A DNA stretch of 5,887 bases from an uncultured Acidobacteriota bacterium (GCA_937900045.1 CALCEB010000007.1:1-5887), one strand, 5' to 3'; shown: positions 1 to 5,788, counted from the first letter of the stretch. The notes: a model not told the origin generated them from the letters alone. Translations and numbers: made by a program.

Positions 1-565
1 GACGGGCGTCGGGCGGAACGGGGTGCTTCACCGCTGGCAAGGCATCCATTTTCTGCCAGAAGTGAACCGGATCGCGCAACTCTCCCATCGCTGATTCCCG
101 CAGGAACTTGTGCTCCTCGGCCAGAACCATCGGATGTCCTCCCGCCTCAAGCGCAGCCGCGTACCCATCCAGGATGGAGCTGCACGCGCCCTCGGGCCCA
201 ACCTTCAAATGGCCCGCATCCGCCGCCAAATGGGCGCTCGCCATGAGCCGTACCAGGTCTACTGTGTAGGGAAGAGGATAAGCTTCATCCAGGTCGTTGA
301 TTCCCCAGATCAAGCGGCCTTCGATATCTCGCCACGTGCCGAAATTCTCCACATGGAGGTCGCCCACGGCAAGCACCAACGGGGTCTTGTTCGCCTCCGG
401 ACAAAGCTCGGGCCACAATTGCATCCAGCGGAAGAAAGTAGCTCGCAGAAAGGCGAACAAGTCATCCGCCATGCGCTGATGTTTCAGCTTCAAATCCCCG
501 GGAAGAATCCGCAATTGCCGCCCCAGCCAATCCTCATACTCTTTCACAGCCTGATCGATCTTCAT
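1..565 (-). CDS. DUF2252 family protein, N-terminal part (runs off the left edge)
   Basis: The 188 visible residues begin MKIDQAVKEYEDWLGRQL and carry the family hallmark: GDLHVENFG at residues 68-76, then the acidic motif WGINDLDEAYPLPYTVDLVRL at about 87-107. The family (COG4320) has no established biochemical role. Its GDxHxxN and NDxDE motifs resemble the catalytic loop and metal-binding acidic motif of aminoglycoside-phosphotransferase-like kinases, so a kinase-like activity is possible but inferred. No signal peptide or membrane segment is visible, so it is probably cytoplasmic. The start at 565 is supported by an AAGGAAG ribosome binding site at 574-580 (8-nt spacer) and by the distance to the conserved motif. 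Family members usually have about 400 residues, so roughly half is missing beyond the window. The gene diverges from the small plus-strand gene at 693. I could not identify a convincing promoter for either gene in the 127 bp between them (566-692). Confidence 0.85.
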   Translation of the reverse strand, partial: MKIDQAVKEYEDWLGRQLRILPGDLKLKHQRMADDLFAFLRATFFRWMQLWPELCPEANKTPLVLAVGDLHVENFGTWRDIEGRLIWGINDLDEAYPLPYTVDLVRLMASAHLAADAGHLKVGPEGACSSILDGYAAALEAGGHPMVLAEEHKFLRESAMGELRDPVHFWQKMDALPAVKHPVPPDAR

Positions 566-692
566 GGTTGGCGCTTCCTTGACGGAGGGTGGCGTAGATA
601 CGCTATTTCCGTGATGTCTACGAGTCTCCGGACAGGCGGGCTACGGCTGTTTGAGGACAATTGGCTTAACAATCGAATCCAAATAGAAGATA

Positions 693-908
693 ATGGCCCG
701 CGTTGTGAAGACCACCCGCTACTTCAACGAGCAAGTTCTGCGGAAGCGTCCTTATGTCCGGCTCGATTGGTGCGAACGAATTATTGCGAATCCCCTTAAG
801 CGTGAAGTTCAACCCAACGGCCGCATCCGGCATTGGGGCGCCGTGCCTGAGCTGGGCGGCCGCGCGCTGCGGGTGGTTACGTTAGAGGACGGAGAAACCA
901 TCCGGTAG
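693..908 (+). CDS. Small toxin-like protein, C-terminus cut off by an element insertion
   Basis: The present frame encodes 71 residues starting MARVVKTTRYFNEQVLRKRP, with the segment GRIRHWGAVPELGGRALRVVTLEDGET near the end. I recognise this as a small basic protein often found beside DUF2283 genes, ending in a motif like HNAFPDRxF. It may belong to the RelE/BrnT/DUF4258-like group of small toxin-fold proteins, but that placement is low confidence. Here the frame stops after ...ETIR because a 110-bp element begins at 904, and its terminal GGTAGTG supplies the in-frame TAG at 906-908. The missing tail is still present at 1015-1059. Removing the element and one 8-bp duplicate gives an 82-residue protein ending ETIHNAFPDRNFKLP. 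Only a weak AGAAG precedes the ATG, so the start rests on similarity to relatives. The truncated product may be inactive, so this is probably a recent pseudogene. Confidence 0.7.
   Translation: MARVVKTTRYFNEQVLRKRPYVRLDWCERIIANPLKREVQPNGRIRHWGAVPELGGRALRVVTLEDGETIR
896..903 (+). repeat. Left 8-bp target duplication of element copy 1
   Basis: AACCATCC occurs immediately before the element and again at 1014-1021 immediately after it. The flanking bases differ on both sides, so the duplication is exactly 8 bp. It lies inside the coding sequence for ...GETI(H). Confidence 0.85.
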
Positions 909-1013
909 TGACGCAGTTTGCTGTAGCGGCGCTCTATGAGCGCCGGAAACCGTTGAGGATCCAAGTTCGGCGCTCATAGAGCGCCGCTACAGCAAAGAAA
1001 CTGAGACACTACC
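904..1013 (+). mobile_element. 110-bp palindromic MITE/BIME-like element, copy 1
   Basis: The ends are a perfect 7-bp inverted repeat, GGTAGTG (904-910) and CACTACC (1007-1013). Inside, a 29-bp perfect inverted repeat pairs 917-945 with 968-996 around a 22-nt centre. Each arm also folds alone. CGGCGCTC-TAT-GAGCGCCG at 927-945 is preceded by GTAG (923-926). The mirror hairpin at 968-986 is followed by CTAC (987-990). GTAG-headed hairpins in opposite orientation are typical of REP/BIME sequences, whereas terminal inverted repeats plus an 8-bp target duplication are typical of MITEs moved by a DDE transposase. The element has no coding capacity, so it must be moved in trans; no transposase is in the window. 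It interrupts the small gene at 693 and adds 118 bp in total, shifting the frame. Copy 2 at 3651-3760 has the same length and the reverse orientation. Confidence 0.85.
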
Positions 1014-1021
1014 AACCATCC
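1014..1021 (+). repeat. Right 8-bp target duplication of element copy 1
   Basis: This is the second copy of AACCATCC, directly after the terminal CACTACC. From here the ancestral reading frame resumes as ACC ATC CAC AAC GCT TTC. Confidence 0.85.
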
Positions 1022-1059
1022 ACAACGCTTTCCCTGACCGGAACTTTAAGTTACCATAA
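1015..1059 (+). pseudogene. Detached 3' end of the small gene that starts at 693
   Basis: Read in frame from 1015, this stretch encodes TIHNAFPDRNFKLP and stops at TAA (1057-1059). The first residues overlap the duplicated target site, and the rest continues exactly where the upstream frame breaks at 903. The HNAFPDRxF motif is the expected end of this small protein family. The stop TAA overlaps the AAAGGA ribosome binding site (1058-1063) of the next gene, which shows that the two genes were once a tightly spaced, possibly translationally coupled pair. There is no start codon of its own, so it is not expected to be translated now. Confidence 0.8.
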
Positions 1060-1066
1060 AGGAATC

Positions 1067-1282
1067 ATGAAGCTTCACTACTACCCTGAAACCGACTCTC
1101 TCTATATCGACCTGAACTCCAAGCCGAGCGTGGACTCGCGTGAAATTGAGGATGGGCTGGTCTTGGACTTTGACGCTGCGGGAAATGTGGTTGGCATTGA
1201 TATCGACCACGCTTCCCAGAAACTCGACTTAGAAACACTCGAGACCGTCTCTCTTCCCGCCACTGCTACAAAAATCGCATAA
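1067..1282 (+). CDS. DUF2283 family small protein, possible antitoxin-like partner
   Basis: This is an intact 71-residue protein. MKLHYYPETDSLYIDL at the start and REIEDGLVLDFDAAGNVVGIDIDHASQKLDL in the middle are the DUF2283 pattern, in which a Y..ETDSLYI strand is followed by a G..LD.D..G..VGIDI strand pair. The length matches the family, which is usually 60-80 residues. DUF2283 has no proven biochemical function; members often sit next to small basic proteins, an arrangement that suggests toxin-antitoxin pairs, but this is inference. The start is preceded by AAAGGA at 1058-1063, 3 nt from the ATG; this is rather close but is the only purine-rich site. Before the insertion at 904 the gap to the upstream stop was only 7 nt. 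Two strong hairpins now lie just upstream in the presumed transcript and may alter its expression. It converges on the M42 gene that ends at 1352. Confidence 0.85.
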   Translation: MKLHYYPETDSLYIDLNSKPSVDSREIEDGLVLDFDAAGNVVGIDIDHASQKLDLETLETVSLPATATKIA

Positions 1283-1300
1283 TTCACTTGACCCGAACTG

Positions 1301-1345
1301 GTAGCCCAGGGGTCCGTAGCGCCGGCGTCTGGCTCCCCGGCAACC
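1301..1345. other. GC-rich convergent spacer with imperfect hairpin, possible REP remnant
   Basis: Two GTAG tetranucleotides (1301-1304 and 1316-1319) lie here. The second is followed by CGCCGGCGTCTGGCT, which starts like a GTAG-headed palindrome but loses symmetry. An imperfect outer stem can form between AGCCCAG (1303-1309) and CTGGCT (1329-1334). The stretch sits between the convergent ends of the DUF2283 and M42 genes, so it could act as a terminator in either direction, but no T-run follows. Weak evidence only. Confidence 0.2.
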
Positions 1346-1351
1346 AACGCC

Positions 1352-3610
1352 TCACCAACTCCGGGAGACCGCCGCGACAATCCGGGACAGGGCGTCGAGA
1401 TCGCGGGTATCCACCACTTCGCCGGGCGAGTGCGAATAGCGCAGCGGCCAGCCGAGCGCCACGTCCACGGAGCCATAGCGAAGGAAGGACGACCCATCAT
1501 TTCCACCGCCCGTCACGCCGTATTCGACCGGGATATGATTGGCCTGCGCGAGCTTCACCATTTTTTCGACAAGCTTTCGGGGAACGATGTTGGAATTATC
1601 GATGGCACGCACCACAAAGCCCTTGCCCACCTTCGCATCGCCAAACCGTTTGGACTCCAGCGGCGAATCGGCGCTGACGAAAGTGTCAACGGCGAAAACA
1701 AAATCCGGCGTGTGTCCTTCTGCCGCCAGGCGCTTGGCCGCTGCCGCCGCGCCCACCAGTCCCAATTCTTCACCCGTCGACCAAACAAAGGTAACATCAC
1801 GGTTCTTGAGGTTTGGACCGAGAGCCCAGGCAGCGGAAATCAGGGCCGCATCGCCCATGCGGTCGTCGAAGCTGCGGGCGTTGGCGCGCGTGCCCAGCAA
1901 CGGCCGGTACTTCTTGGGGATGGTGATGGCGTCGCCGGTCTTGATGCCAAGCTCGGTGGCTTCGACCGCGGTGCGCGCTCCCACGTCCATTCGATACAGC
2001 GCCTGCCGTCCGCGCGGCCATTTGAAAACCGGGTGATTCCATCCTTCGGGCAACTCGATCACTCCGGGACGAATGCCTTGCGAGGTGTGAACGAACGCCG
2101 CATGCCCAGCGTAAAAATAGGGCAGGCCGCCGCCTTCGGACTCCAAAGCGAGCTTCCCGCCCGGCAGAATGGCCTTGACCTCGTATCCAATCTCATCCAT
2201 ATGAGCGACCACCAAAATGCGTGGCGTCTTGACCTCAGCGGGAACCGAAGCCCAATGCAATATCAGATTCCCAGAACCATCGGTGGAGGTCCTGGCCCAG
2301 GCAGGCAGCAGGCGCTGAACGGTCTCGCGCACTGCCGCCTCATGGCCGCTCACTCCGTAAGCCTCCACCAGGTCTTTTACGATTTGCTCCGGTGTTGGCG
2401 CAGTGTGCGGACGAGATGGCAACGGCGGAGGCGCCAGGGCTGTGGCCTCGGGGAACGCGGGCGCCTGCGACGAACCCTCCAGGTAATCCTCAAGCAAGAC
2501 GACAAGGTTGCCGAGATCGCCGGTATCAATCATCTCCGCCGGAGTAGACGGCCATGCGGTAGCAATGGCCAGGTGAACGGAGCGCGCAGGCAAAGGCGGC
2601 GTGGGCAAATAGCTGGGCGGCATGAGCGGCGCCGAATAGTCTTCGGCCATCGGGATCTGCTTTCGATCCGCGAGTTGCTTCAAATCGGTTCCCAGACCTG
2701 CCAGAGAAGCGCCGGCCTCCGGGACACCCGCCAGCACGCCGCTTCCCGGCTGGTACTGCGGAAAGCGCCATCCTGCGGGCGCTCCGAATGGACTCCCGCC
2801 CGGAATCAGCCGCCCTACGTCAATCAACTCATCCGGTTTCACCAGGTCCAACACCCGCTCCAGGCCGCGAGCGCCCGCCCATTGCTGAGCCACAAACGCC
2901 ACGGTGAGCGTGCCGTGGAGCTTTGGAGCATCGAGATGCCGGAGCACCTCCACCAGCGCTGCGTCACCGAAGCGCTCGCCGATGGCAGGCGCCGTCCACT
3001 TACCGTAACCCAATTCATACAGAGTTCGATCCATGACGACCGGGCTGAGGACGTCCACGCCCGCCTTTTCGGTTTCGGACGAGGTTTGCGCCCCCAAGTC
3101 AACAAACATATTGGCAATATCGCCCGGATCGGGCGGATGAGTGAGGCCCGGCATCAGGTGCACGGAGAGCCCGGCAACCACTCCATTCAACCATTGGCCG
3201 GAAGCGGTCTCCACTTGGACGGGCTGCGCCGAATAAAGCTCATTGAAGAGAGGCAAAATGCCGAATTGCGGCAACCGTTGAAGCTGAAGGTAGCCATCCT
3301 CCGTAATGCGGCTCGCCACGTAGCCCGGCTCGTCGAGGGGCGCGACGAGCAAGCGGCGAGGCGCGCCGCTTCCCAACGTGACGATCACGTCGCCCAGGTT
3401 ATCCGTTTGTGGCGAATAGGCGCTCAACACGGCCCGGATTTTTGCAGCGAGTGTCCCTTCGTATCCCGGGATGGCGGGGGTCTCAACGAAGTTCTTAAGG
3501 TCTTGGGCGATAGTTCCCGGCACGGGGTGGCTTGGGGATTGCGCCACCGCCGGCTGCGCGGCGGAGAACAGAACCAAAGCGCACGCCAATGAACGAAGGA
3601 TGCTCTTCAT
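1352..3610 (-). CDS. Exported tandem M42-type metallopeptidase (752 aa), N-terminal half degenerate
   Basis: A signal peptide is visible (MKSILRSLACALVLFSAAQPAVAQ, likely cut near residue 24), so the protein is exported, unlike classic cytosolic M42 TET peptidases. Two M42-like units follow, about residues 30-378 and 404-752, joined by a Pro-rich linker (379-403). The C-terminal unit keeps every expected active-site residue: His470 in AHMDEIG, Asp582 in SFDDRMG, Glu614-Glu615 in STGEELG, Asp642 in FAVDTF and His727 in YSHSPGE. The N-terminal unit aligns with it but has Pro91 for His, Gly211 for Asp, Gln242-Gln243 for Glu-Glu and Ser355 for the last His. It is therefore probably non-catalytic and structural or regulatory. 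The likely activity is a dinuclear-metal aminopeptidase releasing residues from peptides. The start has GAGAGGGG at 3618-3625 with a 7-nt spacer. The M61 protease gene lies upstream on the same strand, with element copy 2 between them. Confidence 0.85.
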   Translation of the reverse strand: MKSILRSLACALVLFSAAQPAVAQSPSHPVPGTIAQDLKNFVETPAIPGYEGTLAAKIRAVLSAYSPQTDNLGDVIVTLGSGAPRRLLVAPLDEPGYVASRITEDGYLQLQRLPQFGILPLFNELYSAQPVQVETASGQWLNGVVAGLSVHLMPGLTHPPDPGDIANMFVDLGAQTSSETEKAGVDVLSPVVMDRTLYELGYGKWTAPAIGERFGDAALVEVLRHLDAPKLHGTLTVAFVAQQWAGARGLERVLDLVKPDELIDVGRLIPGGSPFGAPAGWRFPQYQPGSGVLAGVPEAGASLAGLGTDLKQLADRKQIPMAEDYSAPLMPPSYLPTPPLPARSVHLAIATAWPSTPAEMIDTGDLGNLVVLLEDYLEGSSQAPAFPEATALAPPPLPSRPHTAPTPEQIVKDLVEAYGVSGHEAAVRETVQRLLPAWARTSTDGSGNLILHWASVPAEVKTPRILVVAHMDEIGYEVKAILPGGKLALESEGGGLPYFYAGHAAFVHTSQGIRPGVIELPEGWNHPVFKWPRGRQALYRMDVGARTAVEATELGIKTGDAITIPKKYRPLLGTRANARSFDDRMGDAALISAAWALGPNLKNRDVTFVWSTGEELGLVGAAAAAKRLAAEGHTPDFVFAVDTFVSADSPLESKRFGDAKVGKGFVVRAIDNSNIVPRKLVEKMVKLAQANHIPVEYGVTGGGNDGSSFLRYGSVDVALGWPLRYSHSPGEVVDTRDLDALSRIVAAVSRSW

Positions 3611-3642
3611 GATTGGACCCCTCTCGGCAAAACAACGTGACG

Positions 3643-3650
3643 GGACGATG
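3643..3650 (+). repeat. 8-bp target duplication of element copy 2 (M42 side)
   Basis: GGACGATG directly abuts the GGTAGTG end of the element and recurs at 3761-3768 on the other side. Its sequence differs from the duplication at copy 1, as expected for independent insertions. Confidence 0.85.
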
Positions 3651-3760
3651 GGTAGTGGTACGTTTTCACCGCTGTGGCGGCGGTCTGCGACCGCCGACCT
3701 TGAATTCTCAACGGGTTTCGGCGCTCATAGAGCGCCGCTACAGCAAACTGCACCACTACA
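3651..3760 (-). mobile_element. 110-bp palindromic MITE/BIME-like element, copy 2 (inverted relative to copy 1)
   Basis: The ends are GGTAGTG (3651-3657) and CACTACA (3754-3760), inverted apart from the outermost base. Reverse-complemented, this copy aligns with 904-1013 over all 110 positions without a gap and with about 20 mismatches by hand. A 33-nt block (3719-3751) is identical to 913-945. Two hairpins are present. CGGCGGTC-TGC-GACCGCCG lies at 3678-3696, preceded by GTGG instead of GTAG. CGGCGCTC-ATA-GAGCGCCG lies at 3719-3737, followed by CTAC. It occupies more than half of the 218-bp space between the M61 and M42 genes and ends 40 bp from the M42 start codon, so it may add hairpins to the M42 leader or change its promoter. 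No coding capacity is seen. Confidence 0.85.
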
Positions 3761-3768
3761 GGACGATG
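3761..3768 (+). repeat. 8-bp target duplication of element copy 2 (M61 side)
   Basis: This is the second copy of GGACGATG, directly after the element end CACTACA. The bases outside the 8-bp repeat differ on the two sides. Confidence 0.85.
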
Positions 3769-3776
3769 CAGCAAGA

Positions 3777-3820
3777 CGGGAGAGCGCATGAACAGGGACA
3801 CCCCTGCTCATGCGCTCCCG
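3777..3820 (-). terminator. Hairpin after the M61 gene, probable terminator
   Basis: CGGGAGAGCGCATGAACAGGG (3777-3797, 21 nt with one bulged A) pairs with 3802-3820 around the 4-nt loop ACAC, giving a long GC-rich stem with one bulge and one wobble or mismatch. It begins 8 nt after the M61 stop codon at 3829. In the minus direction only a weak T-rich stretch follows (TCTTGCTGC), so it may be a poor intrinsic terminator or an mRNA-stabilising 3' hairpin. In the plus direction it is followed by CTATTATTATTTTT, a better U-tract, but no plus-strand gene is known to read into it. Confidence 0.5.
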
Positions 3821-3828
3821 CTCTATTA

Positions 3829-5721
3829 TTATTTTTGAGGCTTGGCAAGCGGCTTCACGAGTTGATCCAGATAGTCTGGCTTTCCCTCCTCGCGCACCAG
3901 ATGCGGATAGCGTTCACCGCCACGATAGACAATCGTACAGGTCTTGTAATAGTCGTCGTTCAACACCAGCAATTTAATGGGTTGCTCGCTGGCCTGGGTC
4001 GCCTTCAGCGCGGCGTGCAGCAGGCCCGGAGTGAAGGCGCGGCCGTTCACCGCCTTGATGGTCATCCCCGCCGTGATTCCGGCCTTGTACGCAAGCCCAC
4101 CCACGATCGAGTCCTGAACCGCTCCATCTCTCCCCACCCGCAGGCCGATGGAGTATGCTGCGTTCACCCCGCCGCCGGACGGTCCGCCACGGGCGAACGA
4201 CGGCGGCTTGTCTGTGTACACCACCTTCCAGCCGGCCGCTTCGACACCGCCGGTTGGCGCCTGAGGCGAGGTGGAGGTCAACCGCTTATGAAAAAACCCC
4301 GCCCAATCGTAGGGCACGACCTGGTTGAGGGCGGTGACGACATCGTCGAAAGTATAAGGCTTCAACTGCGGACCCAGGTTGGGACCGCCATAGAAGAGAT
4401 GGCAGAAATCCTCGATCGACTTCTTACCTTGGCTCTGGTCATGGATGATGGCAGCCACTTGCAGCCACAGCAGATCCCCTTCGGGATAATAATCCGTCGA
4501 GCGCTTCCAATTTACCCAGCCGCCGTAGCCGTGGACCCCCGGTTCCGCATCCGCGGTGTCTTGCAAGGGCCGCCAGGTGCGGCCAGGACGGCCAGGACCC
4601 AACATTGCAGAAATGGTCGCCAGATATTCGCGATACTGTTCGGGCGTCCAGATGCCGCTCCGGGTAGCCAGAAGAGGGCCCAGATAATCGGTCAAGCCTT
4701 CATAAACCCACAAGAGGTCGGTCTTCTCAGGCGGCTCATAGTAAGGCGTGCTCAAGTCGGCAGGACGGCGAAACTTTCCATTCCAGGAGTGAACGAATTC
4801 GTGCGGCAAAAGGCTGCCGAGACCACGGCGTCCTTGGGGCGTCAATAAGGCGTTTTCGCCAATGCGGCTGTCGTCCGATTCATGGTGCTCAAGGCCGAAA
4901 TGGGCGACGTGATTGCTCAGAGTCAGCAGAAAATGGTAATCGCGGTAATGCCGCGCGCCGAAGAGCTTTCCGGTTTCTGCCACCAGGTTCGTGAAGTCTT
5001 TCTGAAGCTCCGGACTCATATTCAGCGCATCCTGGCTGTCCGCAATCAGGTCGATTTCATGGTGGACCGGCTCGCCCGGAGGCGTAACGTCCACGGCTCG
5101 GAAATATTGGCCGGCAACGACCGGCGAATCCACCAGCCGGTTCAAGGAAACCGGCTTAAAGGAGATTTCATTACTTTGAGTACCCTCTACCGGCAGCGCC
5201 GTCCCGAACTTCCATCCTTGAGGCAGGATCAGTTCGGACTTGATGTTGATCTGCTCGGCTCGCACTCCCGCGGGATACAGCACGTTCTGGTTCCAACTAA
5301 CGATCAACAGCTTGTCGGTGGCCGAAGCGCCAAAGCTGAAGCCTCCGCCCCCCGGCTCGATATAGTCAAATGCCACTTCCAGGCTGTTGACGCCCTGGGG
5401 AATATCCAGATGGAAGGTGAACACGTCGAGGAGATCGCGCCGCCAGGAAATCACCTGGCCGTTGGACGTGAACTTCAATCCGGCCATGTTGCTGATGGGG
5501 CCGGAGGCCTCGTGCTCTCCGGGAATCCACTTGGGGTAATAAAGGGTGAGCGGACCCGGCTTCACTGGCAACACCATGCGCGTATGAAGGATGTGCTCCG
5601 GCGCTTGAGTGGCATCCACCGTCAAGGTGATCGCCGGTCCTGACTGGGCAGGCAGGATTGCAACGCCCAAAACCACGAGTTCGAGAAAAAGTATGGATAA
5701 ACGAAGGCGGGATCGATCCAT
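3829..5721 (-). CDS. Exported M61 family protease with PDZ domain (glycyl aminopeptidase type)
   Basis: The 630-residue protein has a hydrophobic export signal at about residues 8-23, with a possible cut near AQS (25-27). An M61 N-terminal beta domain spans roughly 30-215. The catalytic domain carries GLEHHES (276-282), the zinc motif HEFVH (His307, Glu308, His311) within PHEFVHSWNGKFRRP, and the third ligand Glu341 in LLWVYEGLTDYLG. YYPEGDLLWLQ (411-421) and SIEDFCHLFYG (435-445) are further family hallmarks. A PDZ domain follows at about 520-595, with AGITAGMTIKAVNG at its core. Length and layout match full M61 proteins. Known relatives remove N-terminal residues, with a preference for glycine or alanine; the exact substrate here is unknown. 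ATG 5721 is chosen over an in-frame ATG at 5817 because AGAAGGAG sits 7 nt upstream, the signal peptide then begins properly, and the longer form would overlap the promoter candidate. Confidence 0.92.
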   Translation of the reverse strand: MDRSRLRLSILFLELVVLGVAILPAQSGPAITLTVDATQAPEHILHTRMVLPVKPGPLTLYYPKWIPGEHEASGPISNMAGLKFTSNGQVISWRRDLLDVFTFHLDIPQGVNSLEVAFDYIEPGGGGFSFGASATDKLLIVSWNQNVLYPAGVRAEQINIKSELILPQGWKFGTALPVEGTQSNEISFKPVSLNRLVDSPVVAGQYFRAVDVTPPGEPVHHEIDLIADSQDALNMSPELQKDFTNLVAETGKLFGARHYRDYHFLLTLSNHVAHFGLEHHESDDSRIGENALLTPQGRRGLGSLLPHEFVHSWNGKFRRPADLSTPYYEPPEKTDLLWVYEGLTDYLGPLLATRSGIWTPEQYREYLATISAMLGPGRPGRTWRPLQDTADAEPGVHGYGGWVNWKRSTDYYPEGDLLWLQVAAIIHDQSQGKKSIEDFCHLFYGGPNLGPQLKPYTFDDVVTALNQVVPYDWAGFFHKRLTSTSPQAPTGGVEAAGWKVVYTDKPPSFARGGPSGGGVNAAYSIGLRVGRDGAVQDSIVGGLAYKAGITAGMTIKAVNGRAFTPGLLHAALKATQASEQPIKLLVLNDDYYKTCTIVYRGGERYPHLVREEGKPDYLDQLVKPLAKPQK

Positions 5722-5728
5722 GAATCTG

Positions 5729-5736
5729 CTCCTTCT
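5729..5736 (-). promoter_or_regulatory. Shine-Dalgarno site that fixes the M61 start
   Basis: On the minus strand AGAAGGAG is followed by a 7-nt spacer and then ATG at 5721-5719. This near-ideal site decides between the two in-frame starts. Confidence 0.8.
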
Positions 5737-5788
5737 ATATGGGATGAACGCGCTCCACTCGCTTCGAGCGACGATGAGGAAAAGTGAA

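Noticed and set aside
566..692. Promoter pairs in the divergent spacer, such as TTGACG at 579-584
   Set aside because: No -10 hexamer of reasonable quality lies at 16-18 bp from this or other -35-like sites on either strand, so no promoter is called.
110..799. 229-codon plus-strand frame opposite DUF2252 and extending into the small gene
   Set aside because: It overlaps the conserved DUF2252 motifs in antisense, then the divergent spacer, then the small gene in a different frame. No family resemblance is visible.
904..1013. CRISPR repeat, intrinsic terminator or attenuator as the explanation for the palindrome
   Set aside because: There is no repeat-spacer series. The flanking 8-bp duplications and an independent second copy of identical length show an inserted element instead, although it may secondarily affect transcription.
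1430..3592. 720-codon open frame on the plus strand opposite the M42 gene
   Set aside because: It is antisense to a clear M42 protein with signal peptide and active-site motifs. Its translation is Arg/His/Gln-rich without recognisable domains, as expected from GC-biased codons read on the other strand.
3613..4848. 411-codon plus-strand frame running through element copy 2 and opposite the M61 gene
   Set aside because: It crosses the inserted element, the hairpin and the antisense of the M61 catalytic domain, and has no ribosome binding site or domain match. The open frame is a by-product of codon bias.
4882..5643. 253-codon plus-strand frame opposite the M61 N-terminal region
   Set aside because: It is antisense to conserved M61 sequence, with low-complexity basic composition and no supporting start signal.
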